From Roseiarcus sp963742305 (lineage in GTDB: Bacteria; Pseudomonadota; Alphaproteobacteria; Rhizobiales; Beijerinckiaceae), in the NCBI GenBank assembly GCA_963742305.1, contig CAVULN010000017.1, positions 1-64,000 on the forward strand: a stretch of DNA of 64,000 nt, read 5' to 3'. Shown one piece after another: positions 37,665 to 45,896 of this stretch. The notes below the pieces were generated by a model, which was not told the origin of the DNA, searched no databases, and saw only the letters and a list, made by a program, of their open reading frames with translations. Both the position numbers and the translations under genes were made by a program. Each line of letters begins with the position of its first letter. Positions within the stretch are counted from its first letter, which is position 1.

Positions 37665-38221
37665 GTGAGGTCCCCGGCGGCGATCAAGCCCGGCGGAAAA
37701 CGAAAGCGGCCGCTCGCAAACGCCTCAACTGGAATCTGGCCCAGGGCGGCGTCGAGCGAGGCGACGTGCGAGGCCAGCGCGTCCGCCTGCCGCCCGGCCT
37801 CTTCGCCTGCCGCGCCGTAAACATTGCGCGCGAGCGCCTCGGCGAGGCGGGCAAGCGAACCCTCGTCGAGCGCTGCGCCATAAGCCTCGTTGCGGCCGTA
37901 GAAGGCGCGGCCCATCGCTTTCAGCCGCTTCGCCACGGCGACGTCCGAATGCCCCATCTCGCGCAGCGTGTCGTCGAAATGGGCGAAGACGCAGTTGACC
38001 AGCTCCTGGGCGATGGCGTCCGCCAGCTCGCCCGCACCAGAGAGCCTGCGCAGGACGAGGCCCGCGTGCAGCGTGAGCAACTCGAACCGGCCGTCGATCC
38101 GGTCAGGCGCGCCAAGGGCCTCGTAGAGCGCCGGGCGACGCGAGGCGGCCACGATCTCGCCCAGAATCTGCTCAATGACAGCTTTGCTCGCGCGCCGCGC
38201 GCGCCATTGGGTGAAGATCAT
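37661..38221 (-). CDS. Ubiquinol-cytochrome c chaperone family protein (CBP3-like)
   Basis: 186 residues. LYEALGAPDRIDGRFELLTL HAGLVLRRL, the FAHFDDTLREMGHSDVAVAK motif and MGRAFYGRNEAYGAALDEG are hallmark PF03981 segments. The mitochondrial homologue CBP3 helps assemble cytochrome b in the bc1 complex; a similar role at the inner face of the membrane is inferred here. First gene of the minus-strand block leading to DUF177, DUF1097 and plsX-fabH, and divergent from bamE, as in many Hyphomicrobiales. Confidence 0.85.
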   Translation of the reverse strand: MIFTQWRARRASKAVIEQILGEIVAASRRPALYEALGAPDRIDGRFELLTLHAGLVLRRLSGAGELADAIAQELVNCVFAHFDDTLREMGHSDVAVAKRLKAMGRAFYGRNEAYGAALDEGSLARLAEALARNVYGAAGEEAGRQADALASHVASLDAALGQIPVEAFASGRFRFPPGLIAAGDLT

Positions 38222-38344
38222 GCCGGCGCCTGGCTCGCGGCGCGCTCTGACTGACGCCTTGCTCTCATCAGGCGCAATGAGTTAGGCAACCGCGCCCGGT
38301 CTGGCAAGGCGAAACGGCCAGTCGATAGAGGGACGGAATTCAGG

Positions 38345-38794
38345 ATGGCGCGGAAAGTTCATCGTCGGGCGGCGCTGGCGCTGGCGCTCTCAGCTGCGCT
38401 CATGGCCGGGGGCTGCCTTGGCTACGACGGCGACTTCGCGCGCGGCTATCAGGTCGATCCGGACCAGCTGTCGCAGGTGAAGGTCGGCGTGACGACCAAG
38501 CCGGAAGCGCTCTCGGCTCTCGGCACCCCCTCCACCACTTCGACCGTCGGCGGCGACGCCTGGTACTATATCGGCCAGAAGATGCAGCACAGGCTGTCGT
38601 TCATGCCTGTCCAGATGACCGACCAGCACGTGCTCGCGGTCTATTTCGACAAGAGCGGCAAGGTGACCCGCGTCGCCAACTACGGGATGAAGGACGGCAA
38701 GGTGTTCGACTTCGTGAGCCGCACGACGCCGACCGGCGGCTCGGAGCCCGACTTCCTCAAGAACATCATGGGCGGGCTGTTCCGGTTCAGCTGA
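38345..38794 (+). CDS. bamE: Outer membrane assembly lipoprotein BamE
   Basis: 149 residues. Lipoprotein signal ALALALSAALMAGGC (Cys24 lipidated), then the SmpA/OmlA fold: QVDPDQLSQVKVGVTTKPEA, LSALGTPSTTSTVGGDAWYY IGQ and a C-terminal strand set VLAVYFDKSGKVTRVANYG. BamE is the small lipoprotein that stabilises BamA-BamD in beta-barrel insertion. Divergent from the cytochrome-chaperone gene, the conserved alphaproteobacterial arrangement. Confidence 0.9.
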   Translation: MARKVHRRAALALALSAALMAGGCLGYDGDFARGYQVDPDQLSQVKVGVTTKPEALSALGTPSTTSTVGGDAWYYIGQKMQHRLSFMPVQMTDQHVLAVYFDKSGKVTRVANYGMKDGKVFDFVSRTTPTGGSEPDFLKNIMGGLFRFS

Positions 38795-39453
38795 GACGCC
38801 GGCGCTAGCGGTCCGGCGCCGCGAACGGGCTCGGCGTGACGCCGCTGCGCTCCTCGCTCAGCCGAGCAACGCCTGAAGACCTGTGGGCGACGATGGTTGC
38901 TTGGCAAGGCCAAAAAAGCGCATTCTGCTTGAGCCGGAGCGGACGAAGTATCGCGGAGCGCCCCGGTCAATGGTCGAGGACCTCAGCTTCGCCGCCAGGA
39001 GATGCCGACTGCACAACGCGCAAAGCGGCAGGTAGCAGTAGCAGTCGTAATCCCCGTTGAAGAACCGGTCCGCCCCTCCTGGCGACACGCCCAAGGCGTC
39101 CGGCGCCGGGGCGGTTGAGGTGGACGTGATCACGGAATCGTTACAAGCCGAGCAACAGAGCGAATCCTTTTTGGGTTGACTTCGTTGTGTAGCGCTCAAA
39201 GGATGAAAGAAATCATCGGGCGCCGAACCAGAAGAGTTCGCGGCGCTGAAAGGGGAGAGCGTCTTGTGGGGGGCCTGACGTGCATGAACGTCATAATCCA
39301 CAACGCTTGCGCAGCGCTCTCTCGATGCGCCGCTATCCCTCTCCAAAACATTCGCGAGCCTTCGCGCTGACATCGCCTTTTGGCGTGCATCGTCCATTCG
39401 TTTGGCTCGGATTCGTTCGAAAGGCGTGAAGCCGATCAATGAGGGAGGAACTG
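38795..39453. other. Intergenic region with insertion-sequence remnant
   Basis: About 660 bases between bamE and the tannase gene. The bamE-proximal part carries a decayed IS1380-like transposase fragment (next entry); the rest shows no gene. The final bases hold the ribosome binding site GAGGGAGGAACTG of the tannase. Confidence 0.5.
38858..39064 (-). pseudogene. IS1380-family transposase remnant
   Basis: Reads RFFNGDYDCYCYLPLCALCS, then RHLLAAKLRSSTIDRGA, corresponding to the well-conserved FFNGYYDHYCYLPLYVFCG / LLxAKLRPSNID block of IS1380 transposases, then jumps to SSRMRFFGLAKQ, the later LFGLARN region. The intervening catalytic segment and both ends are missing. No inverted repeats were found. 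Confidence 0.55.
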
Positions 39454-41436
39454 ATGCGGGGACTAAGAGCTATCGCACGACTATGTTTGATCGGCGCAAT
39501 CGCAATCGCCGGCGGCGTAGCTGCGCTGCCGAACCGGGCTCACGCTCATGGGCCGACGTCATGCACGGCGCTGGGGCCCAAACTCCTCGGCGGCGATATC
39601 AAATACGCCGACGCGCAGATCCTGCCGGCCAATACGGCGCCGGGCCCGATGCCCGGCGGCTTCACCGGCACGGCCCCGAGTTCCGCGAAGGTCCCCGTCG
39701 CTTATTGCCTGGTGGTGTTGAGCTATAGCAGCACCCGCCCGCACGATCCGACGCCGCAGAACATCACCATCTACGTCGGCCTGCCGCTCAATTCGGTCGA
39801 CGGCGGCGTAACCGGCTCGACCGTTGATCCACCCCTTAATTTCAGGACGGTGGAAGGCAACTGGAACGGGCGCACCGAGGGTCAGGGCGGCGGCGGTTGC
39901 AGCGGCAACACCAACGTCAATTCGACCGGCGCCGTAGCCAACGGCTTTGTCGGATCGGGCACCGATGGCGGACACGGCAATCCGACCAACGATCCCGGCA
40001 ATACGTGCCAGCAGGGCGTGCTCAGCCTCGGCCATCTGAACCGCCAGTATATCCAGGACTGGGTCTATAACGGGCCCCAGCAAGAGATCCTCTGGTCGAA
40101 GAAGGTTGCCGAGCTCTATTACGGCGCGCGGCCGCACTACAACTACTGGAACGGTTGTTCGACCGGCGGTCATCAGGGGATGGCGCTCGCTCAAACGCTG
40201 GGCGGCGAACTGGACGGCATCCTCGCCAACGCGCCGGCGATGTACTGGACGCGTTTCCAGACGGCGCAGATGTGGGGCCAAATCGCGATGTACGATATCG
40301 CGCAAGAGGTGATTGCGGCGCCGAAGCTTGCGGCCGTGCAAAATGCGGCGATCGCCGCCTGCGACAAGAACGATGGCGTCGCTGACGGCATCATCGACGA
40401 CCCGCGGACCTGCACGTACAACGCAAAGGCCAGCCTCTGTGGTTCGACGCCGACTGCGACCTGTCTGACTCCCAAGGAAGCGGACGCCGTCAACGCCATG
40501 TGGGACGGCCCGCGCAACAATTCGGGCAAGAGGATCTGGTTCCCGATCGATCGCGGCACCGACTTCAGCTTCTGGGATGGAAACGTGCCGTTCGGACTCG
40601 CCCCGGTCCAGTTTGGGTGGGATCTGGTGAATCCGGCTTACTTCAACGCCGGCGTTTTCCCGACCTCTTACCCCGGCTACTGGGGAAACGTGGCGCTGAA
40701 TTCGAGGATATCGGCGCCCGGTACGGTGACAACCTACGCGGCGGTCGCGCAGGCCGGGTCGAACACCGTAGCCGACCTGACTGACACTTTCGACGACCTC
40801 GACGCCTTCAAGGCGTCCGGCGGAAAAATGGTCACTGTTGTCGGCGCAAACGACGGCCTCATCATGCCGCGCGGCGTGATCAACTACTATCGGGTGATGG
40901 CTGATCGTTACGCGGACCTGTACCACACCATTGCGAGCACCAATTCGTCGGATCGCTTCCGGGGCATCCAGAAATTCTACCGTCTGTTCCATGCTCCGGG
41001 CGTGAGTCACTGCGGCCTCGGCATTCTCAACCACAGCAGCCTCGGGCCGTGGCCGCAGAACGGGGCCGACTTCGACGCGGTCGTCAACTGGGTCGAGAAA
41101 GGCGTTGCGCCGAGCCAGGTGATAGGGTCGGGCAACACGGCGGCGCCCGCCTTCATCCCCGGATCGCCCACCGCCCTTACGCGTCCGCTATGCCCCTATC
41201 CGCAAACCGCGGTCTATAACGGCTCGGGCGCCGTTACCGACGCCGCGAGCTGGCATTGCGGCGGGGACCTGGAGAGGAACGTTCCCGTCGGCGCCCCGAT
41301 TTCGGGGCCCCCGGGACTGCCCGTGGCTTGTTACGACGTGCTCGTCAGATACAAGCAGGAGGTCCACGGAGAGCTGGACTATCGGAATAGCGGCGTCGGC
41401 CCGTCGATGTGCGTCGGACGACCCCGGCCTTGGTGA
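39454..41436 (+). CDS. Secreted tannase/feruloyl esterase family protein
   Basis: 660 residues. The ATG at 39454 is exactly placed behind GAGGGAGGAACTG; an ATG at 39439 lies within the ribosome binding site. A Sec signal peptide (LCLIGAIAIAGGVAAL, cleavage near AHA) precedes a PF07519 enzyme: the nucleophile motif YWNGCSTGGHQGMALAQ (Ser after the paired Cys), acidic/Ca-binding loop CDKNDGVADGIIDDPRTC, and the catalytic His beside Cys in HAPGVSHCGLG. The two Cys that flank the triad in this family are present. It hydrolyses galloyl, feruloyl or related phenolic esters outside the cytoplasm, consistent with plant-derived substrates. No partner genes adjoin. Confidence 0.85.
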   Translation: MRGLRAIARLCLIGAIAIAGGVAALPNRAHAHGPTSCTALGPKLLGGDIKYADAQILPANTAPGPMPGGFTGTAPSSAKVPVAYCLVVLSYSSTRPHDPTPQNITIYVGLPLNSVDGGVTGSTVDPPLNFRTVEGNWNGRTEGQGGGGCSGNTNVNSTGAVANGFVGSGTDGGHGNPTNDPGNTCQQGVLSLGHLNRQYIQDWVYNGPQQEILWSKKVAELYYGARPHYNYWNGCSTGGHQGMALAQTLGGELDGILANAPAMYWTRFQTAQMWGQIAMYDIAQEVIAAPKLAAVQNAAIAACDKNDGVADGIIDDPRTCTYNAKASLCGSTPTATCLTPKEADAVNAMWDGPRNNSGKRIWFPIDRGTDFSFWDGNVPFGLAPVQFGWDLVNPAYFNAGVFPTSYPGYWGNVALNSRISAPGTVTTYAAVAQAGSNTVADLTDTFDDLDAFKASGGKMVTVVGANDGLIMPRGVINYYRVMADRYADLYHTIASTNSSDRFRGIQKFYRLFHAPGVSHCGLGILNHSSLGPWPQNGADFDAVVNWVEKGVAPSQVIGSGNTAAPAFIPGSPTALTRPLCPYPQTAVYNGSGAVTDAASWHCGGDLERNVPVGAPISGPPGLPVACYDVLVRYKQEVHGELDYRNSGVGPSMCVGRPRPW

Positions 41437-41566
41437 GAGTGTGACAAACTGAGACGGCTGTCGTCCGATCGCTGGCTCTCGAAGGAAAAAACGACGGCAG
41501 GCGTGCGCAGCGATGCGCGCGCTTGTTGCGCGCCTAGGGCCGCCGTCAAACCAGGGACCGCTTCTC

Positions 41567-42199
41567 ATGATGGATCGGACCGCATCGCTCGCAATGGCGG
41601 CGCTCGTACTCACGGTCGGGCCGCACGCATTCGCTCAGCAACCCTCGACAAATCCCCCCGATCCGCCGGCGCAGGCGGCGCCGGGGCCGAGCCCCGGGGA
41701 GGCGCATGAGGGAGCGCCCGGCGAGGCGGCGCAGAATGGCGAGCAGCCGCTGCAGGTGATTGCCTCGCCCTGGACCCGATATTGCGCCAAGAACCCGACC
41801 GAGCAATCATCCGAAATCAGGACCAAGGAAGTCTGCTTCACGGCTTCGGACGGCCATGTGGCGTCGGGCCAGAAGCTCGTCATCGCGCTTTTGATCGAGC
41901 CTGAAGGGGACGGTCCGAAGCTGTTGCGCGTCACGCTGCCCTTGGGCGTGGCGCTGGTTCCCGGCGCGCGTATTGTCATCGACGAGAATGCGGCGATGAC
42001 CGCGCCCTATGTCGTCTGCCTGCCCCAGAACGGGTGCATGGCGGATTACAAAGCCGACGGCGATTTGATCGAGAAGCTGAAAAAAGGGCGGACTCTGGCG
42101 ATCCAGGCCCTCGAAAAGGGAAGCCCGATCGCCTTCACTTTGCCGCTCGCCGGGTTCGCGAAGGCGTATGACGGGCCTCCCAGCGATCCCCCGATGTGA
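41567..42199 (+). CDS. IalB-like (invasion-associated locus B) periplasmic protein
   Basis: About 210 residues from the tandem ATGs at 41567/41570. Signal peptide (SLAMAALVLTVGPHAFA) followed by a Pro/Ala-rich linker and the IalB domain: WTRYCAKNPTEQSSEIRTKE VCFTASDGH, LRVTLPLGVALVPGARIVID and MTAPYVVCLPQNGCMADYKA DGDLIEKL-type. The paired Cys (VVCLPQNGC) are typical of PF06776. In Bartonella IalB influences erythrocyte invasion; in free-living alphaproteobacteria the role is unknown and probably concerns the cell envelope. Confidence 0.85.
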   Translation: MMDRTASLAMAALVLTVGPHAFAQQPSTNPPDPPAQAAPGPSPGEAHEGAPGEAAQNGEQPLQVIASPWTRYCAKNPTEQSSEIRTKEVCFTASDGHVASGQKLVIALLIEPEGDGPKLLRVTLPLGVALVPGARIVIDENAAMTAPYVVCLPQNGCMADYKADGDLIEKLKKGRTLAIQALEKGSPIAFTLPLAGFAKAYDGPPSDPPM

Positions 42200-42372
42200 A
42201 TGAGCGGCCGGAAGGCCCGCCGAGTCGTCTCCGCACGCGGCGTTGGGCCTTGGCCCTCGGGCCCCGCCAACTCCACCCACGCAATCGCAGGGCGCGAGAT
42301 CCTTTTTGCTCGCGTGCTTTTTCGCGAACAATCGGCTTCCACTTTTTCGCAGCGCGCCCTAAAGGGTTCGTC

Positions 42373-42660
42373 ATGTCGTGGCCCACAGACATTACGGCGA
42401 TGGACAAGGGCCGTACGCTCGAGGTCGCCTTCGACGACGGCCGGACGATCCGCTTGACGGCCGAGAAGCTGCGCGTCGAGAGCCCGAGCGCCGAGGTCAA
42501 GGGACATTCGCCCAGCCAGAAACGGATCGTCACGGGGAAGGAAAATGTCGCGATCGTCGGGATCGAGCCGGTCGGCAACTATGCGATCAAGATCGTATTC
42601 GACGACGGGCACGACACCGGCCTCTATACCTGGTCCTATCTGCGCGAGCTCGCGGGTTAG
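42373..42660 (+). CDS. DUF971 (gamma-butyrobetaine-hydroxylase N-terminal-like) protein
   Basis: 95 residues from the ATG at 42373. LEVAFDDGRTIRLTAEKLRV ESPSAEVKGH, then VAIVGIEPVGNYAIKIVFDD and GLYTWSYLREL. This is the complete PF06155 fold, ending in the usual GxYxWxYLxxL. Stand-alone DUF971 proteins are often encoded near Fe-S or Mrp-like genes; the function is unproven. It lies upstream of the SRP RNA gene here. Confidence 0.85.
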   Translation: MSWPTDITAMDKGRTLEVAFDDGRTIRLTAEKLRVESPSAEVKGHSPSQKRIVTGKENVAIVGIEPVGNYAIKIVFDDGHDTGLYTWSYLRELAG

Positions 42661-42840
42661 TCTCTGGCGCGATCCGATCCGGCGTCGAGCCCTTTGGCAA
42701 GGCCGGGCATGAGGTCGCTCGCGTCACAGCATGTCGGCGACGGTTCCCCGAGGGATCCGTCGAAAAGGCGACCCGGGGCGGCCGCAGCCTGGCTGTCTCC
42801 GTCCGCCCCTTGCGCCATCCCGCGTCCTGGTCCACATAGG

Positions 42841-42942
42841 CGTCGGGAGGTTGGCGAAGGACGTACCGCTCGCCAACCGGGTCAGGTCCGGAAGGAAGCA
42901 GCCCTAACGAGACAGGGCGGGTCTTTGTCCAACCTCCTGCTG
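42841..42942 (+). ncRNA. ffs: Signal recognition particle RNA, small (4.5S) type
   Basis: Contains the universal Ffh-binding apical loop text GTCAGGTCCGGAAGGAAGCA followed by GCCCTAACGAG, with closing arms GGGAGGTTGG (42845-42854) and CCAACCTCC (42929-42937). It forms a single long hairpin of about 100 nt and binds Ffh for co-translational membrane targeting. Upstream of dnaX, its usual place in alphaproteobacteria. Confidence 0.95.
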
Positions 42943-42992
42943 GCCCGCTTGGGCCGCGAGCGGCCGGGCGAGATGCAAGCGCGCCGCACCGG

Positions 42993-44834
42993 GTGAGCGG
43001 CGGTCCGTCGGGTGGCGCCTCAAATGCTCCGCTGCCGACCCTTCCCCGCCCTGAAAGGCCGCCGTTGAGCGATTCGCTCTTCCCCCTCGCTGAAGCTGCC
43101 CCCGTAACCCCGGGCTCGCCCTACCGGGTGCTGGCGCGAAAATACCGGCCGATGCGCTTCGAGGACCTCGTCGGCCAGGAGCCGATGGTGCGCACGCTCG
43201 CCAATTCCTTCGCCGCGGGCCGCATTCACCAAGCCTATATCCTGACCGGCGTGCGCGGCGTGGGAAAAACGACGACGGCGCGCATTCTGGCGCGCGCCTT
43301 CAACTATTCGCTGCCCGGCAAGATCGATGCGCCCAGCGTCGACATGCCTGAGCTTGGGCTCCACTGCCAGGCGATCATGGAGTCGCGCCATGTCGACGTG
43401 ATCGAGATGGACGCGGCCTCTCACACCGGCATCGACGACGTGCGCGAGATAATCGAGAACGCGCGCTATCGCCCGGTCTCCGCGCGCACCAAGGTCTACA
43501 TCATCGACGAAGTGCACATGCTCTCGAAGCAGGCCTTCAACGGTCTTTTGAAGACCCTCGAAGAGCCGCCTGAGCACGTCAAGTTTCTGTTTGCGACCAC
43601 CGAAATCGACAAGGTGCCGATCACCGTGCGCTCGCGCTGCATCCGCTTCGATTTGCGGCGCATCGAGCCCGAGCCGATGATCGCTCACTTGAACAAAATA
43701 TGCGTGGCGGAGGGCGTCGGCGCCGAGCCGGAGGCGTTGGCGCTGATCGCCCGGGTCGCCGAAGGGTCGGTGCGCGACGCACTGTCGCTGCTCGACCAGG
43801 CAATCGCTCATGGGGGCCAAAAGGGCGTGACCGCGCCCGCCATTCGCGACATGCTGGGCCTTTCGGACCGCGGGGAAATCGTCGCGCTGTTTGAGCGCGT
43901 CATGAAGGGCGAGGTCGCCAAGGGTCTGGAGATTGTGCGCGCCCTCCACCAGGCGGGCGCGGACGCAGCGGACATCCTCATCGAACTCGCCGAGTTCTGC
44001 CATTTCGTCACGCGCGCCAAGATCGCGCCCGCGGCGACGCAAGATCCAGCGGTGAGCCAGATCGAGCGGGAGCGCGCCCACCAATTCGCCGGCATGCTCA
44101 CGCTCGGCGTGCTGGCGCGGGCCTGGCAGGTCCTGCTCAAGGGCGTGGAGGATGTGAAGGATTCGCCCCGCCCGCTCGCTTCGGCCGAGATGGCGCTGAT
44201 CCGTCTTGCCTACGCTTCCGACCTGCCGAGCCCGGAAGAGGCGCTTCGCAGGCTCACCCAGGCGAGCGATGGACCGCGCCGCGCGCCGCCGCTTCCGGCT
44301 GGCGGAGGCGGAGGCCCGCGCGCTTCGGTGCGGGTCGCCACGGCGGACGCCGCTCAGGCCCTGTCCGCGCCGCCGCGCTCGCCTCCGCCCGCGACGGCGC
44401 CGCGCCTCGCATCGTTCGACGACGTCGTTGCGCTTGCACGGGCCAAACGCGACATCCAGCTCGTCCAGGCGCTCGAGCGGGACGTGCGACTTGCCCGCTT
44501 TGAAAAGGGCAGCATCGCCTTCACGCCCGTGGAAGGGGCGGAGCCCGGCCTCGCGCAGACGCTGAGCCGGCGCCTGCAGGAATGGACCGGCGAGCGCTGG
44601 ATGGTGGCGCTGGTCGCGGACTCGACCGCGCCGACGTCGCGCGAAAGGGCTCAAGCGCGCGAGGCCGAGCGCGCGAGCGACGCCGCGTCGCATCCGCTGG
44701 TGCGCAAGGTTCTTGAGCGATTCAAGGGCGCCCGCATCGTCGACGTCCGGCGGCCCGAGGCGCACCTGCCGCCCTCGGGAGAGGCCGACGACGAGGTGGG
44801 CTACGCCGATTCCGACCCCGCTGATGACATTTGA
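42993..44834 (+). CDS. dnaX: DNA polymerase III subunits gamma/tau
   Basis: 613 residues, GTG start. Begins the clamp-loader ATPase with SPYRVLARKYRPMRFEDLVG QEP, Walker A GVRGVGKTTTARILARA, Walker B YIIDEVHMLSKQAFNGLLKT LEEPP, the SRC motif (VRSRCIRFDL) and the sensor-2 region EGSVRDALSLLDQAI. The zinc-module Cys of E. coli DnaX are reduced to one Cys (LGLHCQAI), which I believe is usual in this order. The C-terminal tau part is Pro/Ala-rich with a domain ending in ERFKGARIVDVR. It loads beta clamps and couples the replisome. Followed by ybaB and recR in the classic block. Confidence 0.93.
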   Translation: MSGGPSGGASNAPLPTLPRPERPPLSDSLFPLAEAAPVTPGSPYRVLARKYRPMRFEDLVGQEPMVRTLANSFAAGRIHQAYILTGVRGVGKTTTARILARAFNYSLPGKIDAPSVDMPELGLHCQAIMESRHVDVIEMDAASHTGIDDVREIIENARYRPVSARTKVYIIDEVHMLSKQAFNGLLKTLEEPPEHVKFLFATTEIDKVPITVRSRCIRFDLRRIEPEPMIAHLNKICVAEGVGAEPEALALIARVAEGSVRDALSLLDQAIAHGGQKGVTAPAIRDMLGLSDRGEIVALFERVMKGEVAKGLEIVRALHQAGADAADILIELAEFCHFVTRAKIAPAATQDPAVSQIERERAHQFAGMLTLGVLARAWQVLLKGVEDVKDSPRPLASAEMALIRLAYASDLPSPEEALRRLTQASDGPRRAPPLPAGGGGGPRASVRVATADAAQALSAPPRSPPPATAPRLASFDDVVALARAKRDIQLVQALERDVRLARFEKGSIAFTPVEGAEPGLAQTLSRRLQEWTGERWMVALVADSTAPTSRERAQAREAERASDAASHPLVRKVLERFKGARIVDVRRPEAHLPPSGEADDEVGYADSDPADDI

Positions 44835-44851
44835 GCAAGGAGATCGTCGCC

Positions 44852-45172
44852 ATGGATTTCATCGGCATGATGAAAAAGGCGCAGGCCGTTCAGGCCAGGC
44901 TGCAAGAAGCGCAGGAGGAGCTCGGACGGATCGAGGTCGAGGGCCAGGCAGGGGGCGGGATGGTCAGCGTCACGCTCAACGCCAAAGGCGAATTGAAGGG
45001 CGTGCACATCGACCCCTCGCTCCTCACTCCGGCCGACAAGGAGATGCTCGAGGATCTGATCATCGCCGCCTTCGCCGACGGCAAGGCCAAAGCCGACCGC
45101 GCGACGGCGGAGAAGATGCAGGCGCTGACCGAAGGCCTGCCCCTGCCGCCGGGCATGAAGCTGCCGTTCTAA
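44852..45172 (+). CDS. ybaB: YbaB/EbfC nucleoid-associated protein
   Basis: 106 residues; the ATG at 44852 follows AAGGAG with a nine-base spacer. MDFIGMMKKAQAVQARLQEA (helical start), GGGMVSVTLNAKGELKGVHI DPSLL and DLIIAAFADGKAKADRATAE KM cover the whole PF02575 fold, ending PLPPGMKLPF. It binds DNA as a dimer. Lies 17 bases after dnaX and 11 before recR, probably one transcript. Confidence 0.93.
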   Translation: MDFIGMMKKAQAVQARLQEAQEELGRIEVEGQAGGGMVSVTLNAKGELKGVHIDPSLLTPADKEMLEDLIIAAFADGKAKADRATAEKMQALTEGLPLPPGMKLPF

Positions 45173-45183
45173 ACAGAAACGGC

Positions 45184-45789
45184 ATGTCGACCAGCGTCGC
45201 CGGACCGGAAATCGAGCGTCTCATCCAGCTTCTGGCGCGCCTGCCGGGATTGGGGCCGCGCTCGGCGCGCCGGGTCGCGCTCCATCTCATCAAGAAGCGC
45301 GAGACGCTGCTCGGCCCCCTTGCCGACGCCTTGCGCGTCGCCCAGGAGCGGATCCTGACCTGTTCGGTTTGCGGCAACGTGGACACGCGCGATCCGTGCA
45401 CGATTTGCGCGGATGAGCGGCGCGATCCGACGATGCTCGTGGTCGTCGAGCAGGTTGGCGACCTTTGGGCGCTGGAGCGGGCCCACGCCACGCGGGCGCG
45501 CTACCACGTGCTCGGCGGCGCCTTGTCTCCGCTCGACGGCGTCGGCCCATCCGATCTCAACTTGGCCCCGCTCGTCGCGCGCATCGCCGAAGGCGAGGTG
45601 AGCGAATTGATCCTCGCGGTCAACGCCACCGTCGAAGGCCAGACGACGGCGCATTACATTATCGATCTTCTCGCCGGCTATCCAGTCAAGGTGACGCGGC
45701 TCGCCCATGGGGTGCCGGTCGGCGGCGAGCTTGACTATCTCGACGACGGCACGTTGGCGACGGCCATCCGCCAGCGCACGGCGTTTTGA
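45184..45789 (+). CDS. recR: Recombination protein RecR
   Basis: 201 residues. N-terminal HhH (LARLPGLGPRSARRVALHLI), four-Cys zinc finger (CSVCGNVDTRDPCTIC), Toprim (MLVVVEQVGDLWALE) and the C-terminal ATVEGQTTAHYIIDLLAGY with GVPVGGELDYLDDGTL. RecR works with RecO and RecF to load RecA at gaps. Third gene of the dnaX-ybaB-recR operon and intact. Confidence 0.95.
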   Translation: MSTSVAGPEIERLIQLLARLPGLGPRSARRVALHLIKKRETLLGPLADALRVAQERILTCSVCGNVDTRDPCTICADERRDPTMLVVVEQVGDLWALERAHATRARYHVLGGALSPLDGVGPSDLNLAPLVARIAEGEVSELILAVNATVEGQTTAHYIIDLLAGYPVKVTRLAHGVPVGGELDYLDDGTLATAIRQRTAF

Positions 45790-45896
45790 GCGGAAGCGGG
45801 GCGCGCCGGCGAGAGGGATTTTTCGGCGCCGCCCCTGTCGGGCGGGTCCGGCTTGGCTTAAGTCTTAGAAGCAACGTCGTTTGAAGGCTTGTCGCC

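Noticed and set aside
42196..42660. Longer DUF971 frame beginning at 42196
   Set aside because: The first 59 codons are Arg-rich with no DUF971 character; the ATG at 42373 gives the normal family length.
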